64,000 bases of DNA. Source: Alicyclobacillus sp. Lineage in GTDB: Bacteria > Bacillota > Bacilli > Alicyclobacillales > Alicyclobacillaceae. A program made the translations under genes and the position numbers. The stretch spans positions 112,574 to 176,573 of the forward strand of contig JAIMAY010000001.1 of NCBI GenBank assembly GCA_023511725.1, read 5' to 3'. Position 1 is the first letter of the stretch. Each line of letters opens with the position of its first letter. Shown one piece after another: positions 32,234-40,759 of the stretch. The notes under the pieces were generated by a model. The model saw only the letters and a list, made by a program, of their open reading frames with translations. It did not search any database and was not told where the DNA came from.

Positions 32234-33397
32234 ATGGGAGATGAACGTGCGCGCATGACGGAGAGGACAGAGCGCATCTATTTGGACAACGCCGCCAGCA
32301 CGCCCGTGCATCCGGAGGTGTGGGCGGCGATGGCGCCTTATCTTCGAGATACATACGGAAACCCGTCCAGCCTGCATCACGAAGGACGGCGAGCGCGCGC
32401 AGGGGTCGAGCAGGCTCGTGAGGAGCTTGCGGCCTGGCTGCGCTGCCGGCCCGGCGAGATCATCTGGACCAGCGGCGCGACGGAGGCGATTCACATCGCG
32501 CTGTGGGGACTGGCGCTGGCGGCTCGCAAGGAGGGCCGCCACCACGTGGTGGTATCCGCCATAGAACACCACGCCGTGCTGGAGACCGTGGAGCAGATGG
32601 GGACGCTGGGCTGGACGGTGGACGTGGTTCCCCCGCGTGAGGATGGAACCGTGGCGGTGGAGGACGTGATGGAACGCGTGCGGCGAGACACCGCCATCGT
32701 GGCGTTGATGTGGGTCAACAACGAGACGGGTGCCGTCCAACCGGTGTCCGCGGTGGCGGCGGCCGTCAAGCGCCACGACCCCGCCGTGCGGGTGTTCTCC
32801 GATATGGTACAGTGTGTCGCCGGTGTGACGCCGGTCATCGATGGGGTGGATGCTGCCGTTTTTTCCGCCCACAAAATGAATGGTCCGCAAGGTGCGGGAG
32901 CGCTGTATCTGCACCGGGACGTTCCGTTCGTCCCCGTGATGCGCGGTGGCGCGCAGGAGCGGGGGCGGCGGGCTGGGACCGAAAACGTCGCTGCCCTCGT
33001 TGGTTTCGGCGTCGCCGTGCGGCTGCTGCGAACATCCTGGGATCAGCATGTGGCGCATTTGACCATGCTGCGAGACGTATTGTGGGACGTGTTGCGCGAG
33101 ATTCCTGGCGTGCGCCGCAACTCTCCTGCGGATGCTGCGCCCGGGGTGCTGAATGTCGCTTTTCCCGGTATACGGAATGACATGCTGCTTATGAAATTGG
33201 ACCTGGCGGGCGTATCGGCGTCCGCCGGTGCCGCGTGTACAGCGGGAAGTCTGGAACCGAGCCACGTGCTGCAGGCGATGGGGCAGCGGGAGGATGAGGC
33301 CCGATCCGCTATCCGTTTCAGCTTCTCTGTGCTCAACGACAGGGCAGAGGTGCGGCGCGCGGGGGAAATCATTCGACAGATTATCGAACGAGGGTAG
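32234..33397 (+). CDS. Cysteine desulfurase (IscS/YrvO type)
   Basis: PLP enzyme releasing sulfur from cysteine for tRNA thiolation or Fe-S assembly. The 387-residue chain has IYLDNAASTPVHPEV, TSGATEAIHIAL, EHHAVLET, VNNETGAVQP, the PLP lysine Lys214 in FSAHKMNGPQGAG and the sulfur-carrying Cys335 in ASAGAACTAGSLEPSHVL. I start at ATG 32234 because GGTGA, complementary to the 16S tail, lies about 6 bases upstream; ATG 32222 is possible. In Bacillus this gene precedes mnmA/trmU, its sulfur acceptor; here mnmA is not downstream. Confidence 0.93.
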   Translation: MGDERARMTERTERIYLDNAASTPVHPEVWAAMAPYLRDTYGNPSSLHHEGRRARAGVEQAREELAAWLRCRPGEIIWTSGATEAIHIALWGLALAARKEGRHHVVVSAIEHHAVLETVEQMGTLGWTVDVVPPREDGTVAVEDVMERVRRDTAIVALMWVNNETGAVQPVSAVAAAVKRHDPAVRVFSDMVQCVAGVTPVIDGVDAAVFSAHKMNGPQGAGALYLHRDVPFVPVMRGGAQERGRRAGTENVAALVGFGVAVRLLRTSWDQHVAHLTMLRDVLWDVLREIPGVRRNSPADAAPGVLNVAFPGIRNDMLLMKLDLAGVSASAGAACTAGSLEPSHVLQAMGQREDEARSAIRFSFSVLNDRAEVRRAGEIIRQIIERG

Positions 33398-33431
33398 AGT
33401 TGTCGAAATACTCTTGGTACGCGTGGATCCG

Positions 33432-33460
33432 TTGCACATCCTGGGTTGTTGGGTTACGAT
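33432..33460 (+). promoter_or_regulatory. Promoter of the zinc-ribbon protein gene
   Basis: TTGCAC (33432-33437) and TACGAT (33455-33460) are 17 bp apart. Initiation near 33467 would give a leader of about 145 bases. Confidence 0.5.
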
Positions 33461-33466
33461 TTACGT

Positions 33467-33611
33467 GGTAAAGCAACCGGGATAGACGCCGAAGATTTGT
33501 AAGCCAGGCGACCCGGGCAATCATGAAGCGTTCAACGACACCGTCAGGTTTTCGTGTCCAGCGGGTTGGTTAAGCTGGTGACTAAGCATGGTGTACAAAG
33601 GAGACGCGCCT
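33467..33611 (+). other. Structured 5' leader of unknown type
   Basis: The untranslated region before the zinc-ribbon gene contains several nested complementary segments: CCGGG near 33477 with CCCGG about 30 bases on, an inner GCC/GGC pair, and GACAC with GTGTC around a 12-base loop near 33540-33565. No known riboswitch signature (T-box, fluoride, SAM, TPP, preQ1) fits. It may be a regulatory RNA or just a GC-rich leader. Confidence 0.3.
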
Positions 33612-33803
33612 ATGAGGTGTCCACACTGCAATTGCCGCGATGTCGGAAAGATTGGAGCCAATCAGTTCTACTGTTGGGGCTGCTTTATGGAGTTCAACAT
33701 CTCCGGCGATGAGATCCGCGTGTACGAGGTGGCGGAGGATGGATCGCTGGTCGCGGTGGAGCATCTGCCTGCGGAACTCCACTACGGCTCCAACGCAGTC
33801 TGA
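33612..33803 (+). CDS. Small zinc-ribbon protein, 63 aa
   Basis: A 63-residue protein starting MRCPHCNCRD with a second pair FYCWGCFME, giving a CxxC...CxxC zinc ribbon in the first 30 residues. The rest is acidic beta structure ending in HLPAELHYGSNAV. Small proteins of this kind are common in Bacilli next to sulfur or tRNA-modification genes, but no function is known. ATG 33612 has AAAGGAG 8 bases upstream. A strong terminator follows 23 bases after the stop, so it is a single-gene unit with its own promoter. Confidence 0.8.
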   Translation: MRCPHCNCRDVGKIGANQFYCWGCFMEFNISGDEIRVYEVAEDGSLVAVEHLPAELHYGSNAV

Positions 33804-33826
33804 CGAAGTTCATGGTTCATCCACCG

Positions 33827-33858
33827 AGGCGGTACCGCAGGGTACCGCCTTTCTTGTT
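33827..33858 (+). terminator. Intrinsic terminator after the zinc-ribbon gene
   Basis: AGGCGGTACC and GGTACCGCCT pair perfectly around GCAG, followed by TTCTTGTT. It separates this gene from the convergent fluC gene. Confidence 0.85.
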
Positions 33859-33869
33859 GGACAAACCGG

Positions 33870-34232
33870 TCACGCGTGCAGTCCCAGGGCGGCAGCGGCT
33901 GTACCCAAAATTGCGGACAGGCTGGCGTACACCAGGGCTGCGGAAACACGGCCTTCGCGGAACAGAATCATTGTTTCGTAGCAAAATGTCGAGAATGTGG
34001 TGTATGCCCCGCAACCACCGACGCCCAGGAACAGCATGACCTCCGTTTCGTGTGCGGGCCAGAGATGACCCGCTTGAACCGTCAACCATCCCAGAAGAAA
34101 ACTCCCCGTCACGTTGATGAGCAGCGTCGCGAGCGGAAACGATACCACCCACCGTTCGCCGATCCATTTGCTCAGCTGGTACCTCAAGAGCGCGCCCAGG
34201 ATCCCCCCGGCGCCCACGTAGATCAGATTCAC
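33870..34232 (-). CDS. crcB: Fluoride channel subunit FluC/CrcB (second of a pair)
   Basis: A 120-residue four-helix membrane protein exporting fluoride as part of a dual-topology channel. It has GGILGALLRYQLSKWIG, the helix-2 segment TLLINVTGSFLLGWL and the filter-adjacent GAYTTFSTFCYET with the conserved Phe/Thr/Ser track. GTG 34232 has AAGGA 10 bases upstream. It follows another FluC gene by 27 bases on the same strand; paired, non-identical subunits usually form an antiparallel heterodimer. Confidence 0.95.
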   Translation of the reverse strand: MNLIYVGAGGILGALLRYQLSKWIGERWVVSFPLATLLINVTGSFLLGWLTVQAGHLWPAHETEVMLFLGVGGCGAYTTFSTFCYETMILFREGRVSAALVYASLSAILGTAAAALGLHA

Positions 34233-34259
34233 CCCGTTTTCGTTCCTTTCCGCATGGAC

Positions 34260-34664
34260 TTAATCTGCGACGTCCGCCCGCGACTGAAAACGCAGGCGCG
34301 TCTGCCACGAAGCCAGCATGAGTCCGCCGGCCGCGGCGAGCAGACAGCCGACCAGCGAGGCGGCGGCGTAGAGTGCCGCGTAAGTCCAAAGGTGCGCCTG
34401 CACCAGCTTCCACCAATCCACGGTGTAGGTGGAGAACGTGGTGAAAGCACCGACAAAGCCGGTGCCAATCCCGAGGCGCAGATGGGGGTGAATCGGAATT
34501 CTGTCCTGTGTCAAGGTATAGAACCAGGTGAGAAAAAAGCTGCCGGCCAAATTGATCAGCCACGTGGCGATGGGGAAGCCGTTCCATGTACCCAGCCACT
34601 CACTGAGCAGATAACGTGCCAGGGCGCCAAGGCACCCTCCCACCGCCACGGCCCAATACGCCAT
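34260..34664 (-). CDS. crcB: Fluoride channel subunit FluC/CrcB (first of a pair)
   Basis: A 134-residue paralogue with GGCLGALARYLLSEWLG, TWLINLAGSFFLTWFYT and GAFTTFSTYTVDWWKL. The two chains share the channel core but differ in tail charge, as expected for opposite membrane orientation. ATG 34664 has GGGAGG about 8 bases upstream. No fluoride riboswitch motif is visible in the 43-base gap before it, although such elements often precede fluC genes. Confidence 0.94.
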   Translation of the reverse strand: MAYWAVAVGGCLGALARYLLSEWLGTWNGFPIATWLINLAGSFFLTWFYTLTQDRIPIHPHLRLGIGTGFVGAFTTFSTYTVDWWKLVQAHLWTYAALYAAASLVGCLLAAAGGLMLASWQTRLRFQSRADVAD

Positions 34665-34737
34665 ATCCGACGCCTCCCGTGCACCACCATATCATCTTGA
34701 CCAGCCCTTGGCAATCCAGTTCGGCTGGATCCGCGAG

Positions 34738-35919
34738 ATGCTGCATATACTGCGACAAGGGGACGAGTTGGAGGCGGCGTACGGCCTCCGCGAGGAGGGG
34801 TGCAGGCTGGACAAGGCCACACGCTATCTTCGGACCAGCCTCGCGGTGCTGGTCACGCTCGCATGCATTTACCTGCTGGGCCAGCTTCGAAGCTTTTTTC
34901 ACGACATCTGGGCGGTTCTTCAGGCGCTGGTGATTCCGTTTGTCGCTTCGCTTGTGGTCACGTACTTGCTTCAACCGGTCGTGGAGATGCTGCACCGCAG
35001 GCGAGTGCCGCGCGGCGCCGCCATCCTGATCATCTACTTTACAGCCGCTGTTCTCGTCGCCGTCGCGTTGCTCGACAGCATCCCCGTGTTTGCCCGGCAG
35101 TTGTCCCAACTGGTCAAGGACCTTCCCGGTGTGGTCGCGGACATTGATAGGTGGATCGACGAGATCAGCCGCCGCAAAGACGGTCTTCCAGATGCGCTCC
35201 GGCTTGGCGTCGAGTCCGGGCTCACCAGCGTGGAGCAACAGGTGGTTCAGTTTGCCTCCGGCATCACGGGTTGGCTGACCGGGACCGTGAATACCCTGTT
35301 CGCGCTCTTCCTGGTGCCGTTCCTGGTGTTTTATATGCTCAAGGACGGTCGCGCCATCGGCAGAGCCTTGGTGGGGTTGTTTCCGCCGCAGCGCCGTGAA
35401 CAGGTTCGGGAGGTGCTGCACGGTATTGATGACACGCTGGGTCGTTACGTTCGCGGCCAACTGCTCGTCATGCTCGCGGTGTTCCTGCTCACATACGCCG
35501 GACTCCTGGTGGTGGGGATGCCGTACGCTTTCGTCTTGGCGCTCATCGTCGGGATCACCAACGTCATCCCCTACCTCGGGCCGTTCCTCGGCGCGGCACC
35601 GGGGCTTCTGCTGGCGCTCACCATCAGTCCCTGGTTGGCGCTGAAGGTGCTGATTGTCAACGTGGTTGTGCAACAGTGCGAAGGCAACTTGATCAGCCCG
35701 CAGATCATGGGCCGCACGTTGGATCTGCACCCGCTGGCCATCGTTGCAGCGGTGATCATCGGCGGTGAATTGGCAGGCGTGTTGGGGTTGGTTCTGGCGG
35801 TGCCCACCCTGGCGGTGGCGAAGGTGGTGTGGAGCCACGTGCGGGCGAGCCGCCATCCTCCGGATGGACCTCCCTCCGGCGGTAACGCAGGATTTGACAA
35901 GTCACCTGCGAATTCTTAG
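34738..35919 (+). CDS. AI-2E family transporter (YrrI-like permease)
   Basis: An integral membrane protein of about 393 residues with seven or eight helices, the long amphipathic central region (VFARQLSQLVKDLPGVVADI) and the conserved LIVGITNVIPYLGPFLGA and GRTLDLHPLAIVAAVIIGG of the AI-2E/UPF0118 family. In Bacillus the homologue yrrI precedes alaS, as here. Members export signals or exchange Na+/H+; the role is not settled. The start is uncertain: TTG 34708, ATG 34738 and TTG 34768 (with AAGGGG 5 bases upstream) are in frame. The promoter for the alaS leader lies in its last codons. Confidence 0.88.
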   Translation: MLHILRQGDELEAAYGLREEGCRLDKATRYLRTSLAVLVTLACIYLLGQLRSFFHDIWAVLQALVIPFVASLVVTYLLQPVVEMLHRRRVPRGAAILIIYFTAAVLVAVALLDSIPVFARQLSQLVKDLPGVVADIDRWIDEISRRKDGLPDALRLGVESGLTSVEQQVVQFASGITGWLTGTVNTLFALFLVPFLVFYMLKDGRAIGRALVGLFPPQRREQVREVLHGIDDTLGRYVRGQLLVMLAVFLLTYAGLLVVGMPYAFVLALIVGITNVIPYLGPFLGAAPGLLLALTISPWLALKVLIVNVVVQQCEGNLISPQIMGRTLDLHPLAIVAAVIIGGELAGVLGLVLAVPTLAVAKVVWSHVRASRHPPDGPPSGGNAGFDKSPANS

Positions 35920-35922
35920 AAT
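35894..35922 (+). promoter_or_regulatory. Sigma-A promoter of the alaS T-box operon
   Basis: TTGACA (35894-35899) and TAGAAT (35917-35922) are separated by 17 bp. The first three bases of the -10 are the TAG stop codon of the AI-2E family gene. Confidence 0.8.
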
Positions 35923-35928
35923 GTAAGC

Positions 35929-36186
35929 CATCCATGTGGTCCTGCACTGCGATGAGGGAGACAAGTAGGCGCAAACCCGGCAGTCCAGAGAGGACGCCCT
36001 GGGCTGGAAGGCGTCTCTGCACGATTGCGTCGAAGCCACTCCCGAGCGCGCGTGAGAAACGCGACGGGTTCGCCCGTTACAGCGAGGAGAGCGACGGCTG
36101 TCGACACGCAGATGGAGACGGCCGTAACCAGGGTGGTACCGCGAGAGTAGCCCTCTCGTCCCTGCCGGGATGAGAGGGTTTTTTAT
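35929..36186 (+). promoter_or_regulatory. T-box riboswitch of alaS with alanine specifier GCC
   Basis: Stem I pairs GGGAG (35956-35960) with CTCCC downstream and carries the AGTA loop motif and an apical AGAGAG. The specifier loop reads GAA, GCC (36035-36037), A: an alanine codon matching the regulated gene. The T-box core AGGGTGGTACCGCG is at 36130-36143. The terminator stem CCCTCTCGTCCC / GGGATGAGAGGG (36151-36178) ends in six T. Uncharged tRNA-Ala should favour the antiterminator and raise alaS expression. Confidence 0.93.
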
Positions 36187-36230
36187 TCGATGTTGTGTTC
36201 TTGCAGATTGGATATTGGAGGTTCTGTGCC

Positions 36231-38873
36231 ATGAAACGTCTGACCGCGCAACAGATTCGGCGTATGTACAAGCAATTCTTTGCCGACCGGGGCCACCTCG
36301 TGTTCCCCAGCGCCTCGCTCGTACCGCACGATGATCCGACGCTGCTGTGGATCAACGCCGGCATGGCCCCTCTCAAGCCCTACTTCGATGGACGCGAAAT
36401 CCCGGAGAAGCCCCGGATCGTCAGCTCACAGAAGTGCATCCGCACCAATGATATCGAGAATGTGGGCTACACCGCGCGCCATCACACCTTCTTCGAGATG
36501 CTCGGGAATTTCTCTTTCGGCGATTACTTTAAGCGGGAGGCCATCACCTGGGCCTGGGAATTTCTCACGAAGCACCTGGAGCTGGATCCTGATCGCCTGT
36601 CGGTGACCATCCACAAGGATGACGATGAGGCGTACGCCGTCTGGCATCACGAGGTGGGGCTGCCCGACGAGCGAATTGTCCGGGGGGACGAAGACAATTT
36701 TTGGGAAATTGGCGAAGGGCCCTGCGGCCCGTGCTCGGAGATCTTCTATGATCGAGGAGAAGCATTCGGCTGCGGATCGCCAGATTGCGGTCCCGGGTGC
36801 GATTGCGATCGATTCCTGGAGATCTGGAACCTTGTGTTCACGCAGTTCAACAAGGAGGCGGATGGCAGCTACACTCCGCTGCCGAAGAAGAACATCGATA
36901 CAGGGATGGGCCTGGAGCGCATCGCCTCGGTCCTGCAGGAGGTGCCCAACAACTTCGAAACGGACCTGTTCCGCCCCATCATGGATCACGCCGCGCGGCT
37001 GGCGGGGGTCCGATACGGGGAACAGGCCGATCACGATGTGTATCTGAAGATCATCGCGGATCACGTCCGCACGGTGACGTTCGCCATCGGCGATGGCGTG
37101 CTGCCCGGAAATGAGGGCCGCAGCTACATCATCCGCCGTCTGCTGCGCAGAGCAGTGCGCAGTGGCCGCCGCATCGGCCTTGACAAGCCGTTCCTGTTCG
37201 AACTGGCCCGCACCGTGGCGGACATCATGGGTGATGACTACCCGGAGGTACGGGATAAGAACGACTTTATCCGGCGCGTGATCCGGACGGAGGAGGAGCG
37301 GTTCCACGAGACGCTGGCGGAAGGGGAGAACCTGCTCAATCGCCTGCTGGAACCCTTGGCAGGACAACCGGGCGCTCGTTTGTCGGGTGAAGATGCGTTC
37401 CGACTGTACGATACCTTCGGCTTCCCGATTGACTTGACAGAGGAGATCTGCCGAGAGCACGGTGTCGAGGTCGACCGGGAGGCGTTCCAACGTGAGTTGG
37501 AGGCCCAACGAGAGCGGGCGCGGGCTGCCCGTCTCACCACCGAGGGGATGAACAGCGAGCGGGGAGATCTCGAGCGCTTCACCGTGCCCAGCCGGTTTGT
37601 GGGATACACCACGCTTTCCACGCACGGTGAGATCACGGGGCTGCTGCGTGACGGCAAACTTGTGGAAGAGTTGTCCGCGGGCGAGGAAGGCCAACTGCTG
37701 TTGGATGTCACACCGTTCTACGCGGAGAGCGGCGGCCAGGTCGCGGATCGCGGCGTGATTCGCACGGAGAGCGCAGATGCCGAGGTCCTGGATGTCCAGA
37801 AGGCGCCTCATGGGCAGCACGTGCACACCGTGAAGGTGGTGCGCGGCAGCCTGCGCACGGGCGATGCAGTCAGCGCCGAGGTGGACGCGGCGATGCGGCG
37901 CGACACCATCAAGAACCACACGGCCACGCATCTGCTGCACAAGGCGTTGCGCGAGGTGCTCGGAGAGCATGTAGCGCAGGCCGGATCGCTGGTGGCACCG
38001 GATCGGCTGCGGTTCGACTTCTCGCACTTCGGTGCGCTGAGCGACGAGGAACTCCGGGCCGTGGAGCAGCGCGTGAATGACGTGATCTGGCAGGACCTCA
38101 CCGTGGAGATCTTTGAGACCTCTCTGGATGAAGCCAAGCGCATGGGTGCCATGGCGCTGTTCGGTGAAAAATACGGACAGCGTGTGCGCGTCGTCAAGGC
38201 CGGTGACTACAGCCTTGAACTGTGCGGTGGTTGCCATGTGGAGCGCACAGGGCTGATTGGGATGTTCCGCATTGTATCGGAGACGAGCATCGGCTCTGGG
38301 GTACGCCGGATTGAAGCGGTGACGGGACGTCACGCGTACCGCTGGGTGTTGGAACGTGAAGGGTTGCTGGAGGATGCGGCGCGTCAACTGAAGACAACCG
38401 CGCAGGAGGTCCCGCAGCGCGTGGCGCGGGTCTTGGAGGAAATGAGCGAGCTTGAGCGCGATCTCGCTTCCGCGCGCAGCAAACTGCATCATGCACGGGC
38501 CCAGGAGCTGGCGGCCAGTGTCCAGCATGCGGGCGACATCCCGTATGTGGCGGCTGCGGTGCCCGACACCGACGCAGAGGGTCTTCGCGAGATCATGGAT
38601 GAATTGCGTCAGAAGTGCCCCTCCATCGTGGCGGTGCTAGCGAGCGTGCGCGACGGCCGCGTGCTGTGGGTCGCCGCGGTGTCGAAGGACCTGCAGGGCA
38701 AGGGGCTTCATGCGGGCGAAATTGTCAAACGCGTGGCCCAGATCACGGGCGGCGGAGGCGGCGGTCGTGCGGATCTCGCGCAGGCGGGCGGCCGTAAGCC
38801 AGAAGCGGTGGAAGCGGCGCTTGCCGAAGTGCCGCAGATCCTCCGAACGCTGGCAGGGAATGCGGTTCGTTGA
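36231..38873 (+). CDS. alaS: Alanyl-tRNA synthetase
   Basis: Class II synthetase with editing and C-Ala domains, 880 residues, full length. Visible are GHLVFPSASLVPHDDPTLL, motif 2 TARHHTFFEMLGNFSFGDYF, the editing-site zinc residues in HTATHLLHKAL and LCGGCHVERTG, and the C-terminal Gly-rich GGGGGGRADLAQAGG. ATG 36231 has TGGAGG 9 bases upstream. ireB, ruvX and mltG follow in the common Firmicute order, probably on the same transcript. Confidence 0.98.
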   Translation: MKRLTAQQIRRMYKQFFADRGHLVFPSASLVPHDDPTLLWINAGMAPLKPYFDGREIPEKPRIVSSQKCIRTNDIENVGYTARHHTFFEMLGNFSFGDYFKREAITWAWEFLTKHLELDPDRLSVTIHKDDDEAYAVWHHEVGLPDERIVRGDEDNFWEIGEGPCGPCSEIFYDRGEAFGCGSPDCGPGCDCDRFLEIWNLVFTQFNKEADGSYTPLPKKNIDTGMGLERIASVLQEVPNNFETDLFRPIMDHAARLAGVRYGEQADHDVYLKIIADHVRTVTFAIGDGVLPGNEGRSYIIRRLLRRAVRSGRRIGLDKPFLFELARTVADIMGDDYPEVRDKNDFIRRVIRTEEERFHETLAEGENLLNRLLEPLAGQPGARLSGEDAFRLYDTFGFPIDLTEEICREHGVEVDREAFQRELEAQRERARAARLTTEGMNSERGDLERFTVPSRFVGYTTLSTHGEITGLLRDGKLVEELSAGEEGQLLLDVTPFYAESGGQVADRGVIRTESADAEVLDVQKAPHGQHVHTVKVVRGSLRTGDAVSAEVDAAMRRDTIKNHTATHLLHKALREVLGEHVAQAGSLVAPDRLRFDFSHFGALSDEELRAVEQRVNDVIWQDLTVEIFETSLDEAKRMGAMALFGEKYGQRVRVVKAGDYSLELCGGCHVERTGLIGMFRIVSETSIGSGVRRIEAVTGRHAYRWVLEREGLLEDAARQLKTTAQEVPQRVARVLEEMSELERDLASARSKLHHARAQELAASVQHAGDIPYVAAAVPDTDAEGLREIMDELRQKCPSIVAVLASVRDGRVLWVAAVSKDLQGKGLHAGEIVKRVAQITGGGGGGRADLAQAGGRKPEAVEAALAEVPQILRTLAGNAVR

Positions 38874-38943
38874 GCGAATATGCTATGATAGGCGCGAACA
38901 GCGCGCACATCGGCGGCAACGGCTGCCGAGCGAGGTGAACGGG

Positions 38944-39219
38944 ATGGGGGCAGGGTTTGACGAAACCATGCGGTTCGCGCCGCGCACGGAGAATTCTGAG
39001 GCGCGCCGCGCGTTTCTGTTGGCGTATCGAGCGTTGGAAGAGAAGGGGTACAACCCGGTGCACCAGATTGCCGGGTATCTCATCTCCGGGGATCCGGCAT
39101 ACATCACGAACCATCTGGATGCCCGCAACACGATTCGCAGAATTGAACGGGACGACCTGATTGAAGAACTGGTTCGTGCCTACGCGGAGTTTGCCAAGCA
39201 TGAGAATTTTGAGCGTTGA
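38944..39219 (+). CDS. ireB: IreB family regulatory phosphoprotein (UPF0297)
   Basis: A 91-residue protein with the family core DETMRFAPR, RRAFLLAYRALEEKGYNPVH and QIAGYLISGDPAYITNHLDA. In Enterococcus IreB is phosphorylated by the Ser/Thr kinase IreK and influences cephalosporin tolerance; the N-terminal Thr of DETMRF lies in the region expected to be modified. ATG 38944 has AGGTG 6 bases upstream. It lies between alaS and ruvX, as in most Bacilli, overlapping ruvX by 20 bases. Confidence 0.94.
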   Translation: MGAGFDETMRFAPRTENSEARRAFLLAYRALEEKGYNPVHQIAGYLISGDPAYITNHLDARNTIRRIERDDLIEELVRAYAEFAKHENFER

Positions 39220-39640
39220 CTACGGTACACGGCGTGTGGGCCTTGCGCTGAGCGATCCGACGGGGACGCTGGCGCAAGGCTTCTCCGTTTTGCAGAACAC
39301 CGCGGATGCTGATGTGCTGCGCGAAATCAGCCGGATTGTGGACGAGGAGGGTGTGGCGGAAGTCATTGTGGGCTATCCGCGCAACATGGATGGCAGCATT
39401 GGTCCGCGGGCGGAGCAGTGCGCCGAGTTTGCTGGAGCGCTCCAGGCGATGCTCGGGGACATCCCTGTGCGGCTGGTCGACGAGCGATTGACGACGGCAT
39501 TCGCGGAGCGAACCCTGATTGAAGCCGGCATGCGCCGCAAGAAGCGCCGGCAGGTGGTGGACGCACTGGCCGCCCAGGTGTTGCTGCAGAATTATCTTGA
39601 TGCCAAGGGGAGAAACCGTGATTCGGGTCCATCGAATTAA
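39200..39640 (+). CDS. ruvX: Holliday junction resolvase-like protein RuvX/YqgF
   Basis: A 146-residue RNase H-fold nuclease, probably acting in 16S rRNA 5' processing and possibly on branched DNA. The acidic residues are visible in MRILSVDYGTRRVGLAL (Asp7), the strand VIVGYPRNMDGS, VRLVDERLTT and the last helix VVDALAAQVLL. ATG 39200 overlaps the end of ireB by 20 bases, and mltG overlaps its end by 23 bases, indicating a tightly packed operon. Confidence 0.94.
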   Translation: MRILSVDYGTRRVGLALSDPTGTLAQGFSVLQNTADADVLREISRIVDEEGVAEVIVGYPRNMDGSIGPRAEQCAEFAGALQAMLGDIPVRLVDERLTTAFAERTLIEAGMRRKKRRQVVDALAAQVLLQNYLDAKGRNRDSGPSN

Positions 39641-40679
39641 TGCGCGTCGCATCTGGGTGGCCGTGACAGCGGCCATCGTCCTTGTTGTGGCCGCCGTGGC
39701 GGGATGGGCCGTGTGGGCGTCGTTGCCGCCCGCCGCGTCCGGAACAGCCCGTCTGGTGGTCCAGCCGGGGATGTCATCGTATCAGATTGCGCAGGCCTGT
39801 GAACAGGCTGGTTTGGTCCGATCCGGAGCTTGGTTCGCGCTGTGGATCCACCTGCACGGTGCCAGCGGTCGGCTCCGAGCGGGGGAATACGTTATCGCCA
39901 AGGGGACAAGCATGAACCAATTGATGGGTCTGCTTGAGCGCGGCCAGGGTATGGTCGTCCGAGTGACGATTCCGGAAGGGTTCACCGTCGTGCAGATAGC
40001 GGATCGGCTGCAGGCGGCGGGCGTGTGCAGCCGCGCGGCATTTCTCGACGAGGTTCAGCACGGGAGCTTCACGGAACCGTTCTTGAAGACGTTACCGAGC
40101 GACAAGCGGATCAAGTATCGCTTGGAAGGATACCTGTTCCCGGACACGTATGACTTTGTCCCGAATGAACCGGCGCACCAGGTGGTCGACACGTTTCTGG
40201 CGAATTTTCAGCGGCACATGGACCCGTTGCTGCCTCAGTTGGCGGCGAGAAAGCTCACGCTCCCACAACTCATCACGGAAGCATCGCTGATTGAACGCGA
40301 GGCGAAGGTGGATGACGAGCGGCCCATCATCGCCAGCGTGATCGAAAACCGATTGCATCATCGGCCGCCCATGAAGCTGCAGATTGACGCCACACTCGAG
40401 TACATCCTGGGGCATCGAGACGTGTTGACGCTGCAGGATACCCGGGTCAACGACCCTTATAACACCTACCTGTATCCGGGGCTTCCGCCCGGGCCCATCG
40501 CGAGTCCGGGGATGGCTTCCATTGAAGCCGCCCTGCATCCGGCGGAAACGCCGTATCTGTATTACGTGGCGAGGAATGACGGCAGTGGCCGCCATTACTT
40601 CGCGGTGACCGAGCAGGAGCAACTCGCCAACGAGCAAAAGAGCAAGCAGAACCTCGAGCGTGAACAGGGAGGCGCCTGA
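39618..40679 (+). CDS. mltG: Endolytic murein transglycosylase MltG
   Basis: Membrane-anchored YceG-family enzyme that cuts nascent peptidoglycan strands. The 353-residue chain has an N-terminal membrane helix (WVAVTAAIVLVVAAVAGWAV), a LysM-like subdomain (LVVQPGMSSYQIAQACEQAG) and the catalytic domain with the EGYLFPDTY segment and the active Glu in LITEASLIEREAK (about 221-230), then DPYNTYLYPGLPPGPI. GTG 39618 has AAGGGGAG 5 bases upstream. It overlaps ruvX and precedes a penicillin-binding protein. Confidence 0.94.
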   Translation: MIRVHRINARRIWVAVTAAIVLVVAAVAGWAVWASLPPAASGTARLVVQPGMSSYQIAQACEQAGLVRSGAWFALWIHLHGASGRLRAGEYVIAKGTSMNQLMGLLERGQGMVVRVTIPEGFTVVQIADRLQAAGVCSRAAFLDEVQHGSFTEPFLKTLPSDKRIKYRLEGYLFPDTYDFVPNEPAHQVVDTFLANFQRHMDPLLPQLAARKLTLPQLITEASLIEREAKVDDERPIIASVIENRLHHRPPMKLQIDATLEYILGHRDVLTLQDTRVNDPYNTYLYPGLPPGPIASPGMASIEAALHPAETPYLYYVARNDGSGRHYFAVTEQEQLANEQKSKQNLEREQGGA

Positions 40680-40759
40680 GATTCGGCGATTGCGGCGCAT
40701 GCCAAGCCCATGCCCGGAGATGCTGAGTAAAGGTAAGGCTTGGAGGGGCGGGGCATCCG

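Noticed and set aside
34665..34707. Fluoride riboswitch before the fluC pair
   Set aside because: The gap is too short and the conserved crcB core is absent.
36426..38528. A 700-codon minus-strand frame inside alaS
   Set aside because: Antisense shadow of a well-recognised synthetase; no ribosome site and no protein family.
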